From Bittarella massiliensis (ex Durand et al. 2017) (GTDB taxonomy: Bacteria > Bacillota > Clostridia > Oscillospirales > Ruminococcaceae), in the NCBI RefSeq assembly GCF_017566145.1, contig NZ_JABFCL010000012.1:1-64000 (forward strand): DNA of 64,000 bases. The letters are read 5' to 3'. The position numbers were made by a program, and so were the translations under genes. Positions 33,365-42,560 of this stretch are shown here, one piece after another. How positions within the stretch are numbered: position 1 is the stretch's first letter; the number at the start of each line of letters is the position of its first letter. Below the pieces are notes generated by a model. The model made no database searches. It had not been told where the DNA came from and saw nothing but the letters and a program-made list of their open reading frames with translations.

Positions 33365-34846
33365 ATGGAGCGAAAGAGCGCCCACACCGCCAAGCAGATC
33401 TATTTGTCGGCACTGGCCGCCTGCCTTGTCGCTGCCCTTGCCATTGCCATTGCCCTCACCGGTTGCGGCGGTAGGGCCGGCTCTGCCGGCGCCGCGGATC
33501 GACTGGCCCCCCTGGAAGAGGAGGTCGCCTTCCTCCGCCCGGCTCCCGCGGCGGCCGCCTTTCTGGCCGGGGCCGGTAAGGCTGCGCTGGAAGAGAGGAC
33601 GGCCCTCATCTGCTACGCCCCCTGGGAGGGGTGGGAGAGCGCCTTTCCCGGCAGGTCGGTCGAGGCGACCGAATTTCAGCTGGACGGCAGCGGCGGCTGG
33701 GACGGCTTTTTCCCCTTTGCCATCCAGGGGGAGTGGGTCTACGGCACCCGCAGCGACCACTCCTATTTCCCCAAGACGGCGGTCTGGCGCTTGAACCAGA
33801 CCACCGGCCGGGGGCAGCAGCTGCTCTCCTCCGACCAGTTCACCTACCTCATTCCGCCAGACACCCCCGCCTATTCCGACAGCAACACGGTGGCTATCAC
33901 CCTGTCCGCCCTGTCGGAGGAACGGCTTTTCTTCACCGTCTCCCTGGGGATTGGCATGGGTCCGGGCCAGCGGCGGCTGTACAGCTGCAACCTGCAGGGA
34001 GGCGGGGTGCGCCTTCTCTACGATTTTCCCGAGGAGGGGGCGGAGGACAACCTTTGGAACACCTGGGGAGGGCGGTATCTGCTGACAGAAGAGGCCCTCT
34101 ACTTCTGTGCCGTCCCCGGCGGGGAGGGGGCCTTCGACCCGGAGCGCAGCCCCTTCCCCGACACCACCCTCCTGCGCTGCGACCTGAAAAGTGGGGCGGT
34201 GGCCCCCCTTTTGGAGGGCGGCTATGCACCCATCCTGCGCGGCGGCCAGGTCTGCTGCTTCCAAAAAGCGGGGAAGGGGCTGGTCCAGTTGGTGCAGCCG
34301 GGCGGGGCGGTGTTGGAGACCCTGCCCGATGATGCCTTCTCCCGCTGGCACAACATCGGTGCGGGGGAGGACGGCGCGCTGGCGGTGGCCATCGCCTTTG
34401 ACAGGCGGGAACACAGCTTCCTCAAACAGGGGGCGGGGCTTCGGGCTGGCGGCGGCAATCTGGGGGTGCTGCGGGCCGCGGGCGTCGACCTGACGGAGCG
34501 GGTTTCCGACGGCTGGTGCCTCTTTGCGGACGGGGATTTTGTCCCCCTCTTTGCCGGCTATATGGGCGGGAGCGGCCTATCGGGCTCTGCCCCGGTGCTG
34601 TCGGCGGACGGGCTGCTCTGCTGGGACCAGGGGGATGAGAAGGGGAACCTTCCCCTCTGGCTCTACGACCGCGAAGGGAAGCGGTTCCTCACCCTGCCGA
34701 TCCCCCTGTTGGGCGACTGGCAGGCCGTCCCCTTAAAGGACGGGGAGGGGCTGGCCCTCTGGGTCGCCACCCGCTCGGGGGAGGGCGGCGGGGACAGCAG
34801 CTGCCGCTACACCCTCTACCGACTGACCTCTGAACCGCGGGGGTAA
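33365..34846 (+). CDS. Lipoprotein with propeller-like repeats, unknown
   Basis: A 493-residue lipoprotein with a hydrophobic segment and LTGC lipobox near residue 33. The body has repeated strand patterns such as RRLYSCNLQGGGVRLLYDF and TTLLRCDLKSGAVAPLL, like DUF5050/TolB-type beta-propellers. No catalytic motif was seen. The ATG at 33365 has GAGGAG 9 bp upstream; the upstream codons in frame lack an RBS. It is monocistronic, with a TATACT -10 at 33306-33311. Ligand unknown. Confidence 0.75.
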   Translation: MERKSAHTAKQIYLSALAACLVAALAIAIALTGCGGRAGSAGAADRLAPLEEEVAFLRPAPAAAAFLAGAGKAALEERTALICYAPWEGWESAFPGRSVEATEFQLDGSGGWDGFFPFAIQGEWVYGTRSDHSYFPKTAVWRLNQTTGRGQQLLSSDQFTYLIPPDTPAYSDSNTVAITLSALSEERLFFTVSLGIGMGPGQRRLYSCNLQGGGVRLLYDFPEEGAEDNLWNTWGGRYLLTEEALYFCAVPGGEGAFDPERSPFPDTTLLRCDLKSGAVAPLLEGGYAPILRGGQVCCFQKAGKGLVQLVQPGGAVLETLPDDAFSRWHNIGAGEDGALAVAIAFDRREHSFLKQGAGLRAGGGNLGVLRAAGVDLTERVSDGWCLFADGDFVPLFAGYMGGSGLSGSAPVLSADGLLCWDQGDEKGNLPLWLYDREGKRFLTLPIPLLGDWQAVPLKDGEGLALWVATRSGEGGGDSSCRYTLYRLTSEPRG

Positions 34847-34849
34847 AGC

Positions 34850-34890
34850 AAAAGGGCCGCTGTCCACACCGAGGACAGCGGCCCTTTTTT
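34850..34890. terminator. Bidirectional terminator
   Basis: AAAAGGGCCGCTGTCC/GGACAGCGGCCCTTTT hairpin between converging genes. Confidence 0.9.
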
Positions 34891-34913
34891 GCCGTTTTGG
34901 GGTGGTCGGCCCT

Positions 34914-35897
34914 TCAGCCCTCCCTGGCCTGGTTGGGGGCGGGCTGTAAGGGGTAGCAGTGGTGCAGCAGCAGGCCCTCGCTGCCGATGGCCCGGTAGAA
35001 GCGATCGCAGATGCGGCTGGCAATCCCCTCCACATCCTGCTCGGCCAGGTCGGAGACCATGAGGAGAAATTGGCAGCTGCTGTACTGGGTAAAGACATCT
35101 CCCATCCGCAGGGAGCGGAGGATGACCTCTTTGAGGGTCTCCATCTGCGCTCTTCGATCGGCCAGGGCGGGGTAGTCGCCCCGCCCATCGGTGAGGGTGA
35201 TGAGGACGGCGTAGGCGCTCCCCTCCACCCGCTGCAGGCGGCGTTCGACAAACCGGTAGATGCGCTGAAAGGTCTTATAGTCCTGGCAGTAGGCGCCGGG
35301 GGCCAGCTGCTGCTCGGTCAGTTCCTCCCGGATCAGCCGCATGTCGATGTCGACGCCCCCTCTCCCACCCTGGGCCGGTGTGGCGGCGCGACCCTTGCGG
35401 CGGCGCTTTTCTTCCAACAGGTGTTGGTCGGCCCGGTCAAACAGGCTCTGGTAGTCGTCGCCGGGCTGGTAGAGGCTGCCGCCAACACTTGCCGTGAGGG
35501 GGAAACTGGCGCCCCCGATGGGGATTTCCCGCAGATGCGCATTGATCTGGCGGGCCCGCTCCTTGATCGATCGCTCGTCCTGCTCCAGGGGCATGTAGAC
35601 GACAAACTCGTCGCCCCCGACCCGGCCGACAACGTCGCTTTTAAAGGCCAGATAGCGCAACACCTGCGCGACCTGCTGCAGTACCTGGTCGCCCGCGATG
35701 TGGCCAAATCGGTCGTTGATCTGCTTGAACTGGTCCACGTCGATGACCAGCAGCAGGCCGGTCTGCCGCTGGGCGATGGCCTCGTTGACCTTTTCCTGGG
35801 TGGCCATGCGGTTGTAGAGGTGGGTCAGCCAGTCCTGCTGGGCCAGCTGGGTCAGCCGCTCATTCTCCTGCTGCAGCTGCGCAATGACTCGCTCCAT
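34914..35897 (-). CDS. Diguanylate cyclase-like protein with a second degenerate GGDEF module
   Basis: A 327-residue soluble protein. A short coiled-coil lead (1-20) precedes a full GGDEF domain (about 20-165; DWLTHLYNR, DVDQFKQIND, GRVGGDEFVVY), so it should make cyclic di-GMP. The product-inhibition site RxxD is not kept (FKSD). After an Arg/Lys-rich linker (about 168-180), residues 185-320 look like a second GGDEF fold whose signature reads YSSCQF, preceded by RMGD. That half is unlikely to be catalytic and may bind a nucleotide or partner. No input domain or membrane segment is present. Confidence 0.88.
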   Translation of the reverse strand: MERVIAQLQQENERLTQLAQQDWLTHLYNRMATQEKVNEAIAQRQTGLLLVIDVDQFKQINDRFGHIAGDQVLQQVAQVLRYLAFKSDVVGRVGGDEFVVYMPLEQDERSIKERARQINAHLREIPIGGASFPLTASVGGSLYQPGDDYQSLFDRADQHLLEEKRRRKGRAATPAQGGRGGVDIDMRLIREELTEQQLAPGAYCQDYKTFQRIYRFVERRLQRVEGSAYAVLITLTDGRGDYPALADRRAQMETLKEVILRSLRMGDVFTQYSSCQFLLMVSDLAEQDVEGIASRICDRFYRAIGSEGLLLHHCYPLQPAPNQAREG

Positions 35898-35944
35898 CCG
35901 CTCTTTCTCCCCTTTCTGGGAAAAACATACCCTGTTTTGTTTTA

Positions 35945-35973
35945 ATCATACTGAAAATGGCGGGGTGCGTCAA
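35945..35973 (-). promoter_or_regulatory. Promoter for the GGDEF gene
   Basis: Minus strand: TTGACG (35968-35973), a 17-bp spacer and TATGAT (35945-35950). Confidence 0.8.
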
Positions 35974-36007
35974 TCGCCAATTTGCGGAATCCACCGGGGG
36001 CGGGAGG

Positions 36008-37393
36008 TCAATCGCCTGGCTGTGCCGCCCGCTTTTCGGCCAGGGCCAATCCCTCTTTGGCCTCGGCCGAGCGCTTCCAGCGGCCACTGGCGATGTACCA
36101 AGCATAGAGCAGGGTGGAGACGATGGGGCCGATGATCACAGCGACGGCGATCCCCGAAAAACCCATCAGCCGGGTGCAGAGAAAGGCCACGGGGATGCGC
36201 ACGGCGTACTGGGAGAGAAAGACGTTGTAGAAGTTGACCATCGAGTTGCCGGTCCCCCGCAGAAAGCCGATGAGGGGGTGGACGGTGGCAAATCCGAAAT
36301 AGGAGAGGCAGGAGAGCCGCAGATAGCTGCCGGCCAGTTCCTGTACCGCAGGGTCGCTGTTAAATACCCCGGCGATCCGGCTGCCGAAAAGGGCGACAAC
36401 GGCGGCCACTACGGCGGCGATGAGGAGGGCCAGTTTCATCGACTCCTTGAGCCCCTCGGTGATCCGCTCGGGCTTGCCGGCCCCCAGGTTTTGCGAGGAG
36501 AAGGAGGACATGGAGGCGTTGATGGCGTCGCTGGGCAGCATGGCGAAGCTGTCGATCTTGATGCCGATGCCGTAGGCCGCGCTGGCTTGCAGCCCAAAGC
36601 TGTTGGCCAGCCCGCTGAAGGTGGTCATGGCCACATTGAGCAGCAGCTGCTGGGCGGCAGTGGGCAGCCCCAGGTGCAAAAGCCGCTTCAGGTGGGGCCG
36701 GGAGATGCGGATGGTCTTGGGGTGAAAGGTGATGACGTGTCGGTTGAGGCGAAAGTAAGCCACCCCCATAAAGAAGGAGACCGACTGGGAGATCACCGTC
36801 GCCAGTGAGGCCCCAAAGGCCCCCAGCTGGAAAAAGCGCAGAAAGACAAAGTCCAACACAATGTTGGTCACGGTGGCCACCAGCACGAAGATCATACTGG
36901 AGCGGGAGTCGCCAAATCCCCGCTGAAAGGCGCAGATCAGGTTGTAGCCGAACATGAAGACGATGCCGGCAAAGATGGTGCGCAGGTAGGAGACCGCCTG
37001 GTCAAAGGCCGCGGCTGGGGTCTGCACCAGCCGCAGAATCTGCGGGGTGAAGAGGATGCCCAGGGCGGTGACCACCGCCGCCAGCAGCAGGTAGAGGGCG
37101 ATGGAGGTGCCGGCGGCCTGCACCACCTCGCCGTCCTCCCCCCGGCCGGCGTAGCTGGCGATCATCACCGACACCCCGATGGAGAGGCCGGTGATGGTCA
37201 TGATCATGATGTTCATGATCGGCCCGCTGACCGACACGGCGGCCAGTCCGGCGGTGCCGGTGTAGCGGCCCACAAAAAACATGTCCACCGCGTTGTAGAG
37301 GGCTTGAAAGAGGTTGGACACAATGAGGGGCAGGGCGAAGCGGAGGATGTGTCCCCGCACCCTGCCCCGGGTCAGATCGTTTTGCAGCGCCAT
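36008..37393 (-). CDS. MATE family efflux transporter
   Basis: A 461-residue membrane protein with 12 predicted helices in two repeats. The N-terminal NLFQALYNAVDMFFVGRYTGTAGLAAVS and the mid GASLATVISQ stretch are typical of NorM/DinF-like cation antiporters that export drugs or metabolites. The ATG at 37393 has GGGAGG 8 bp upstream and starts the standard N-terminus; the long upstream frame has no coding character. Confidence 0.95.
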   Translation of the reverse strand: MALQNDLTRGRVRGHILRFALPLIVSNLFQALYNAVDMFFVGRYTGTAGLAAVSVSGPIMNIMIMTITGLSIGVSVMIASYAGRGEDGEVVQAAGTSIALYLLLAAVVTALGILFTPQILRLVQTPAAAFDQAVSYLRTIFAGIVFMFGYNLICAFQRGFGDSRSSMIFVLVATVTNIVLDFVFLRFFQLGAFGASLATVISQSVSFFMGVAYFRLNRHVITFHPKTIRISRPHLKRLLHLGLPTAAQQLLLNVAMTTFSGLANSFGLQASAAYGIGIKIDSFAMLPSDAINASMSSFSSQNLGAGKPERITEGLKESMKLALLIAAVVAAVVALFGSRIAGVFNSDPAVQELAGSYLRLSCLSYFGFATVHPLIGFLRGTGNSMVNFYNVFLSQYAVRIPVAFLCTRLMGFSGIAVAVIIGPIVSTLLYAWYIASGRWKRSAEAKEGLALAEKRAAQPGD

Positions 37394-37695
37394 GGGCGCG
37401 CCTCCCTTCTCGACAGATCGTTTCGTACAGGTTTCAGTATACCACCGATCGGCCCCGCTGTGTTGACGCATTTGCACAGGACAGCGCCTCTTTTTTTGTG
37501 AAGTTGGCCTAAGAGGAAGGGCGCCAAACCCTCGGCTCTCCGCTGTTGGGAGGGAGCAGGTGTCGGCAACTGGCACAAAAGAGAGGGGGAAAAGTGCACC
37601 ATCTGCCGAAGTTTCGGCAGGCCGTTGTTTTCCGCCGGAAGAACCGTTATACTTAAATTTGGATTCCATTTTGCGCAAAAAGAGGAGGAAATAAC

Positions 37696-38601
37696 ATGAA
37701 CAAGATCCCCGTGCTGCTGGACTGCGACACCGGCTTTGACGACGCCTTTGCCATCGCCATGGCCATTGCCAGCGACCGGCTGGAGGTCAAGGGCGTCACC
37801 ACCGTGGCGGGCAACTACACCCTGCCCGACGTGCTGCTCAACACCAAGCGCACCCTGTCCATCACCGACCCCTCGGTCCCCTATGCCGTGGGGGCGGCCC
37901 AGCCCCTGCTGCGGCCCCTCTATACCCACGGCCACCCCACCCACATGATGGAGGAGCTGGGCGAGCCCGACATCGCCCCTGACCCCCGCGGCGCGGTGGA
38001 GTTCATGGCCGACATCCTGCGGGAGAGCGACGAGCCCATCACCCTGATCCCCCTGGGGCCCCTGACCAACATCGCCGTGCTGCTAGCGGCCCACCCCGAA
38101 CTCAAGGGGAAGATCAAAGAGATGGTCATCATGGGCGGCTCGGTGTACAGCGGCAACACCACCCCCTCGGCGGAGTTCAACATCTACGTCGACCCGGAGG
38201 CCGCCCACATGGTCTTCAAGTCGGGGGTTCCCATTGTCATGTGCGGGCTGGAAGTCTGTGAGGACGCCCGGGTGACCCCCGACCACGCCCACCGGCTCAT
38301 CGAGCTGGGCAACCCCACCGCTGTGGCCTACGGCAACGAACTGCTGCGGGGCTTTACCGTGGGCGAGAGCATCATCTTCGACGCGGTGCCGGTGGCCTAC
38401 ATCCTCCACCCGGAGATTGTGAAGACCGAGCGCTACTATGTGGAGGTGGACATCACCGGCGGCCTCTCCGCCGGCTGCACCGTCACCGACACCCGCGCCT
38501 TCCACCACGACGCCGCGCCAGAGCCCAACACCACCGTCGCCATGTCCATGGACAAGGAGAAGTTCGGCGAGCTGCTGGTAGAGCTGTTTGCAAACTATTA
38601 G
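37696..38601 (+). CDS. Nucleoside hydrolase (inosine-uridine preferring family)
   Basis: A 301-residue enzyme that hydrolyses ribonucleosides to base and ribose. LLDCDTGFDDAFAI is the calcium-binding signature (usual form DTDPGxDD; the middle Pro-Gly is Thr-Gly). MGGSVYSGNTTPSAEFNIYVDPEAA and a C-terminal His-Asp (FHHDAA) region match RihA/RihB-type enzymes. GAGGAAATA precedes the ATG. It is a stand-alone gene and complements the BMP lipoprotein, other hydrolase and ribokinase in the window. Confidence 0.93.
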   Translation: MNKIPVLLDCDTGFDDAFAIAMAIASDRLEVKGVTTVAGNYTLPDVLLNTKRTLSITDPSVPYAVGAAQPLLRPLYTHGHPTHMMEELGEPDIAPDPRGAVEFMADILRESDEPITLIPLGPLTNIAVLLAAHPELKGKIKEMVIMGGSVYSGNTTPSAEFNIYVDPEAAHMVFKSGVPIVMCGLEVCEDARVTPDHAHRLIELGNPTAVAYGNELLRGFTVGESIIFDAVPVAYILHPEIVKTERYYVEVDITGGLSAGCTVTDTRAFHHDAAPEPNTTVAMSMDKEKFGELLVELFANY

Positions 38602-38730
38602 GATTCACGATAAAATACAAATAGCGGAAAGGCTGCAAAATTATTTTTTTGTGGCCTTTTTATGATAGTATATTATTGGGTGAACTTTGTGTAATGTCTT
38701 AAGTGGCTTTTAGGAATAGAGGATTGTGTT

Positions 38731-39717
38731 TTGAAAAATAGAAAATATGAGTTTGATTATTTAAAGGCACTTTGCATCATTTCTGTTATTGTAACGCACT
38801 GCCCTTTCAATGAACAATCTAGAAAACTTGTTTTTTTCCCTTTTTTTGTAGAAATGGCCGTTCCAATCTTTATAGTAATCAGCGGATATATGCAATGTCA
38901 TTCCATAGTTAACAGTCACTCAATAAAATTGTATTATTCAAAAAAGTTGAAGAAGAACATATTGAAAGTAATCGCTCCCTATCTTTTTGTAATATTTGTA
39001 GAATTTGTTTGGTTTGTTATTTTTAAAGATGTTATGTCAACTCGCTGCTTCTTTACACAATTGCTCAAGGATGGCGCAATAGGGCCTGGTGGATATTACA
39101 CAATAATTTATTTGCAGCTACTAGTAGTTTTCCCTCTTCTTTTTTGGCTTTACCGTGTGGCCCCGAAGTCTGTTATTATAGGGGGAGTTGCCGTCTGTGT
39201 TTTGTTGGAAGTATTGTGTAACCATTTTGTATCTGACGAAGTATACAGGCTGCTTTTTGTTCGCTATCTTCCGTTTGCATTGTGTGGAATTATATTGTTT
39301 GATAAACGTTATAATATGAAAAAGATTCAGTTATATAGTATAATTAGTTTGTTATTCATCTATTTGCTTGCTTATACCGGATATACTCCACATATATTCC
39401 GAAGATGGAGCGGTAGTACTTTACCGACAGCGCCATATGCGCTTTTGTTGACGTCGCTTTTTATCCGTTATATGCCGAGAGTGGGTCATTTTTTGGATCG
39501 CTTATTGAGTGAAATAGGTAAGAGTACATACTATATTTTTCTAGTGCAGATGCTATGGTTTGCAATAGGACTTGGATCTTTTACATCTGATTTGAAAACG
39601 GTAATTCCAGTAAATTTAGTGATTTGCCTTTCTGCTGGCATTGCATTTAAGAATATGTTGTTATTTATAGAAGAGAAGATAGGTCAAGTGCATAAGATAA
39701 TGATTGATAGGCTATAA
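38731..39717 (+). CDS. Acyltransferase 3 family membrane protein, AT-rich and probably acquired
   Basis: A 328-residue polytopic protein. YEFDYLKALCIISVIVTHC and VEMAVPIFIVISGYMQC are the N-terminal motifs of the acyltransferase-3 family, which O-acylates surface sugars. About ten hydrophobic segments follow. The start codon is TTG 38731 with AGAGGA upstream. The gene and its flanks (38602-39730) are strikingly AT-rich beside GC-rich neighbours and use A/T-ending codons, which suggests recent transfer. No mobile element or direct repeat was found at its borders. Confidence 0.87.
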   Translation: MKNRKYEFDYLKALCIISVIVTHCPFNEQSRKLVFFPFFVEMAVPIFIVISGYMQCHSIVNSHSIKLYYSKKLKKNILKVIAPYLFVIFVEFVWFVIFKDVMSTRCFFTQLLKDGAIGPGGYYTIIYLQLLVVFPLLFWLYRVAPKSVIIGGVAVCVLLEVLCNHFVSDEVYRLLFVRYLPFALCGIILFDKRYNMKKIQLYSIISLLFIYLLAYTGYTPHIFRRWSGSTLPTAPYALLLTSLFIRYMPRVGHFLDRLLSEIGKSTYYIFLVQMLWFAIGLGSFTSDLKTVIPVNLVICLSAGIAFKNMLLFIEEKIGQVHKIMIDRL

Positions 39718-39731
39718 ATAGTCTAATTTTG

Positions 39732-39771
39732 CAAAAAGAGAGGGAGCCCGCAAGGGCTCCCTCTCTTTTTT
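39732..39771. terminator. Bidirectional terminator
   Basis: A perfect AAAAAGAGAGGGAGCCC/GGGCTCCCTCTCTTTTT hairpin. Confidence 0.95.
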
Positions 39772-39774
39772 ACG

Positions 39775-41121
39775 CTACATCTTGTACTTTCGGTTGCGCT
39801 TGATCCGCCGCTTCTTTTTCTCCCGGCGGATGGCCAGCACCACGTAGACCACATAGGCGGCCACCGCCAGCCCCAACAGGATGAGGATCACCTTGGCGGC
39901 GGTGGTGGCCAGCAGGCCGTTGATGGAGTCCACCACCCAGAGCAGGGTGGAGCGCTTGACCGACTCGGCGGCCACCAGGGTGGTCTCGCCGATGGGCTCT
40001 CCCCCCAGCTTGAGGGTGACGGTGCCCATTTTCTGCCCCTTCTCCACCGGGGCGGCCACCTTTTCGCTGTCCAGGGTCACCACCAGCTGGACCGACGACT
40101 CGTCGGCGCTGGTGGGCATCAGCAGGCTCACGTCCGACCCGGCCTGAAGCAGCAGGTTGTCGGTCTGGAAGGAGTGGGCCACCTTGACCTGGTGGACAGC
40201 CTCCCCCTCTTTGAGAGGGGTCTTGAGGGTGAAGTTTTTGTCGGCCCAGGAAAAGAGCTTGTTGGCCAGCAAAAATGCCCGGTTCTGGGTGCCCTCCATG
40301 GGGGCGCCCATGATCACCAGCAAAAAGTCCTTGCCATTGTTCTGGTAGCGGGTCACCACACAGCGGCCGGCATTGTCGGTGGTGCCGGTCTTGATCCCCT
40401 TGATATAGGGGGAGTAGATCCCCTCCCCCCCGCGGATGCGGTCCTGCATCAACACGGTGGTCACCAGGGTGCGGGGGCCCTGCTTATTGGTCTGGGGGAT
40501 GGTGTAACGGCTGGACTCGCACACCTCGGAAAAGTTGGGAAGGGAGAGGGCGTACTGGGCGATTTTTGCCATGTCCCGGGGGGTGGAGTAGTGGTTGTCT
40601 GCGTCCAGGCCGTGGGGGTTGACAAAGTGGGTGTTGGTACAGCCCAGTTCGGTGGCCTTTTGGTTCATCATCTGGCAAAACTTCTCGATGCTGCCGCCTC
40701 CGAAGTGGTCGGCCACCACGCTGGCCCCCTCGTTGGCCGACTGGAGCATCATGGCGTAGACCAGCTGCTGGATGGTCAGCTGTTCCCCCCGCAGAATGTT
40801 GGCGGTGGAGACGTTGAGCCCCACAAATTCATCGTAGATGTAGTCGGGGGCGGTGGCCGTCTCCTCCTCCCAGTTTTCGGTGTTTTCCAAAGCGAGGATG
40901 GTGGTCATGATCTTGGTGAGGGAAGCCGGCGCCATCTTGGTGTCGGCGTTTTGCTCAAAGAGCACCTGCCCGGTGTCCAGGGACAGGAGGAGGATTCCCT
41001 CCTGGGGGCTGTCCATCTCAAAGTCCGGCTCGTAGACGGCGGCCTGCGCCGGGAAGGTGGGGAGAAATAGGGTAAAGGCGACTGCAAAAGCGGTGAGAAC
41101 CCGCGCAAATTTTTGTTTCAT
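39775..41121 (-). CDS. D-alanyl-D-alanine carboxypeptidase (PBP5/DacF-like)
   Basis: A 448-residue exported serine peptidase that trims the terminal D-Ala from peptidoglycan stem peptides. It has a signal peptide ending near AQA|AVYEP. The active-site motifs are SLTK (nucleophile Ser), SAN and KTGT, in the right order. A beta domain follows, then a C-terminal transmembrane anchor (about 415-435) and a basic tail RREKKKRRIKRNRKYKM. The usual amphipathic anchor of DacA is replaced by this membrane helix. A GC-rich hairpin (41166-41191) lies in its upstream region. Confidence 0.95.
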   Translation of the reverse strand: MKQKFARVLTAFAVAFTLFLPTFPAQAAVYEPDFEMDSPQEGILLLSLDTGQVLFEQNADTKMAPASLTKIMTTILALENTENWEEETATAPDYIYDEFVGLNVSTANILRGEQLTIQQLVYAMMLQSANEGASVVADHFGGGSIEKFCQMMNQKATELGCTNTHFVNPHGLDADNHYSTPRDMAKIAQYALSLPNFSEVCESSRYTIPQTNKQGPRTLVTTVLMQDRIRGGEGIYSPYIKGIKTGTTDNAGRCVVTRYQNNGKDFLLVIMGAPMEGTQNRAFLLANKLFSWADKNFTLKTPLKEGEAVHQVKVAHSFQTDNLLLQAGSDVSLLMPTSADESSVQLVVTLDSEKVAAPVEKGQKMGTVTLKLGGEPIGETTLVAAESVKRSTLLWVVDSINGLLATTAAKVILILLGLAVAAYVVYVVLAIRREKKKRRIKRNRKYKM

Positions 41122-41319
41122 CTAGACATCTGCCCTCTAAGTATTGTATTATAAAACCAGTGTCGGCCCCGCCGCCCTCTGTGACGGGGCCGGTTTGCCG
41201 GTGTCTTATCTAATGTAGTATACCAAACAGACCGGCAAAAAACAATGAAATCAATCTTAATTCTGCCGCGGCGCGGAAAACCGTCCGCTTCCCGCGGCGG
41301 AAGGGGAGAGGGGTTAGGG

Positions 41320-41973
41320 ATGCTCTATCTGACGGGGGACACCCACGGCGATTACAGGCGCTTTGAGCGCAAGGAGATCCGCCATCTCAAGCAGGGCGAC
41401 GTGCTGGTGGTCTGCGGCGATTTCGGCTTTGTCTGGGAGGGCGGGAAAAAAGAGGAGAAGTTCCTGCAAAAGATCGGCAAGCGCAAGCACCACACCCTCT
41501 TTGTCCCCGGCGCCAACGAGAATTACGACCTGTTGCGCCAGTACCCCGAGGTGGAGTACGCTGGCGGCCGGGCGCGGCAGATCGCGGGCAACCTCTACCA
41601 GCTGCTCACCGGTGAGACCTACCGCCTGGGGGAGAAGACCCTGCTGGCCTTTGGCGGGGGCGAGGCGCTGGACTGCGACATCGTCGACCGCACCCTCTAC
41701 GAAGACCAGCTCCCCAAGAAGGAGGAGCTGGACGCCGTTCTGGCCAGGTTGGAAGGGCAGCGGGTGGACTGCGTGGTCTCCTACGAGCCGCCCTACTCCA
41801 TTGCCGCCTTCCTCGATTTGGAGGCCAAGCCCGACGGCTACTACGGCCTCTACCTGGATCAGGTGCAAAAGCGCCTGCAGCTGGGACAGTGGTTTTTCGG
41901 AAAGTACCACCTGGACAAGCGGGTGACCCCGCGGTTCATGGCGGTCTACGAAAAGGCGGTTCCCCTGCGATAG
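41320..41973 (+). CDS. Metallophosphoesterase-like protein with altered active site
   Basis: A 217-residue protein of the calcineurin-like fold. YLTGDTHGD (first metal site) and VVCGDFGF (second Asp) are intact. The third motif reads PGANENY where family members have GNHE or GTHEN, and the fourth VSYEPPY where THEPP is usual. The last His motif is kept as GKYHLDK. Two active-site histidines are therefore Asn and Tyr, which should impair normal catalysis. It may be a binding protein or use a different mechanism. The ATG at 41320 fits the standard N-terminus. Confidence 0.82.
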   Translation: MLYLTGDTHGDYRRFERKEIRHLKQGDVLVVCGDFGFVWEGGKKEEKFLQKIGKRKHHTLFVPGANENYDLLRQYPEVEYAGGRARQIAGNLYQLLTGETYRLGEKTLLAFGGGEALDCDIVDRTLYEDQLPKKEELDAVLARLEGQRVDCVVSYEPPYSIAAFLDLEAKPDGYYGLYLDQVQKRLQLGQWFFGKYHLDKRVTPRFMAVYEKAVPLR

Positions 41974-41992
41974 TGCCCCCAGTATTTTATTG

Positions 41993-42037
41993 AAAACGCC
42001 CTCTGCCGGAACTGTTGACCGGCAGAGGGCGTTTTTT
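41993..42037. terminator. Bidirectional terminator
   Basis: AAAACGCCCTCTGCCGG/CCGGCAGAGGGCGTTTTTT hairpin. Confidence 0.92.
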
Positions 42038-42071
42038 GCGGCACAAGCCGCCCTGCAAGCGAGGGGAGGAG

Positions 42072-42236
42072 CTACTTCAGCTCAAAGGATTTGCAGTCGG
42101 TGCACTGGTCCATGGTGGGGTTGAGTTCATGGGTCCCGACGGTGATGCAGTCCAGGGCGCAGTAGTCCTCGTTGGCGCAGTGGTTTTTGCACTGCTGAAC
42201 GGTGCATTTGATGCAGTGGTTGGCATGGCAGTTCAT
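42072..42236 (-). CDS. DUF1540 Cys-rich small protein
   Basis: A 54-residue protein with eight cysteines spaced as CHANHC, CTVQQC, NHCANEDYC and CTDC. This matches the DUF1540 family of small, probably metal-binding proteins common in Clostridia and Bacilli. GGAGGG lies 7 bp before the ATG. The function is unknown. Confidence 0.85.
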   Translation of the reverse strand: MNCHANHCIKCTVQQCKNHCANEDYCALDCITVGTHELNPTMDQCTDCKSFELK

Positions 42237-42401
42237 AGTGATTCCCTCCGTCTTGTTTTTTGTTGAAGTGAAGACGCTTCCCCTCTAGTATGCGCCGCTG
42301 TCGCCCGCCTATCCCGGCCGGACAGCAGCCGGGGCAGGAAAATTTTTGAAAGTTGCTGTGTGGGCAAAGCGCGCTCCGGGCGTCAGGGAGCCAGGAGAGA
42401 T

Positions 42402-42560
42402 CTATCGTCCCCCGTAGAGGGCAGCTATGCTGTGCGCCATCCGCCCCATTTCGGCGCGGATGTGGGGCGGCCCCAGGCACTCGCACCTGTCCCCAAAGCC
42501 GAGCAGAATGCGGTAGTGGTACTCGTTCTCCACAAACGGGAAAGAGGCGAAAGTCCGCCC
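42402..42560 (-). pseudogene. Remnant of a WYL-domain regulator
   Basis: About 45 codons ending at 42402 read ENEYHYRILLGFGDRCECLGP, then IRAEMGRMAHSIAALY. This resembles the last helix-strand segment of WYL-domain transcription regulators (LLSFG, then EVLxP, then a closing helix). The rest of the domain and the DNA-binding part are absent upstream, where the frame is uncharacteristic. It looks like a deletion remnant, most likely untranslated. Confidence 0.55.
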
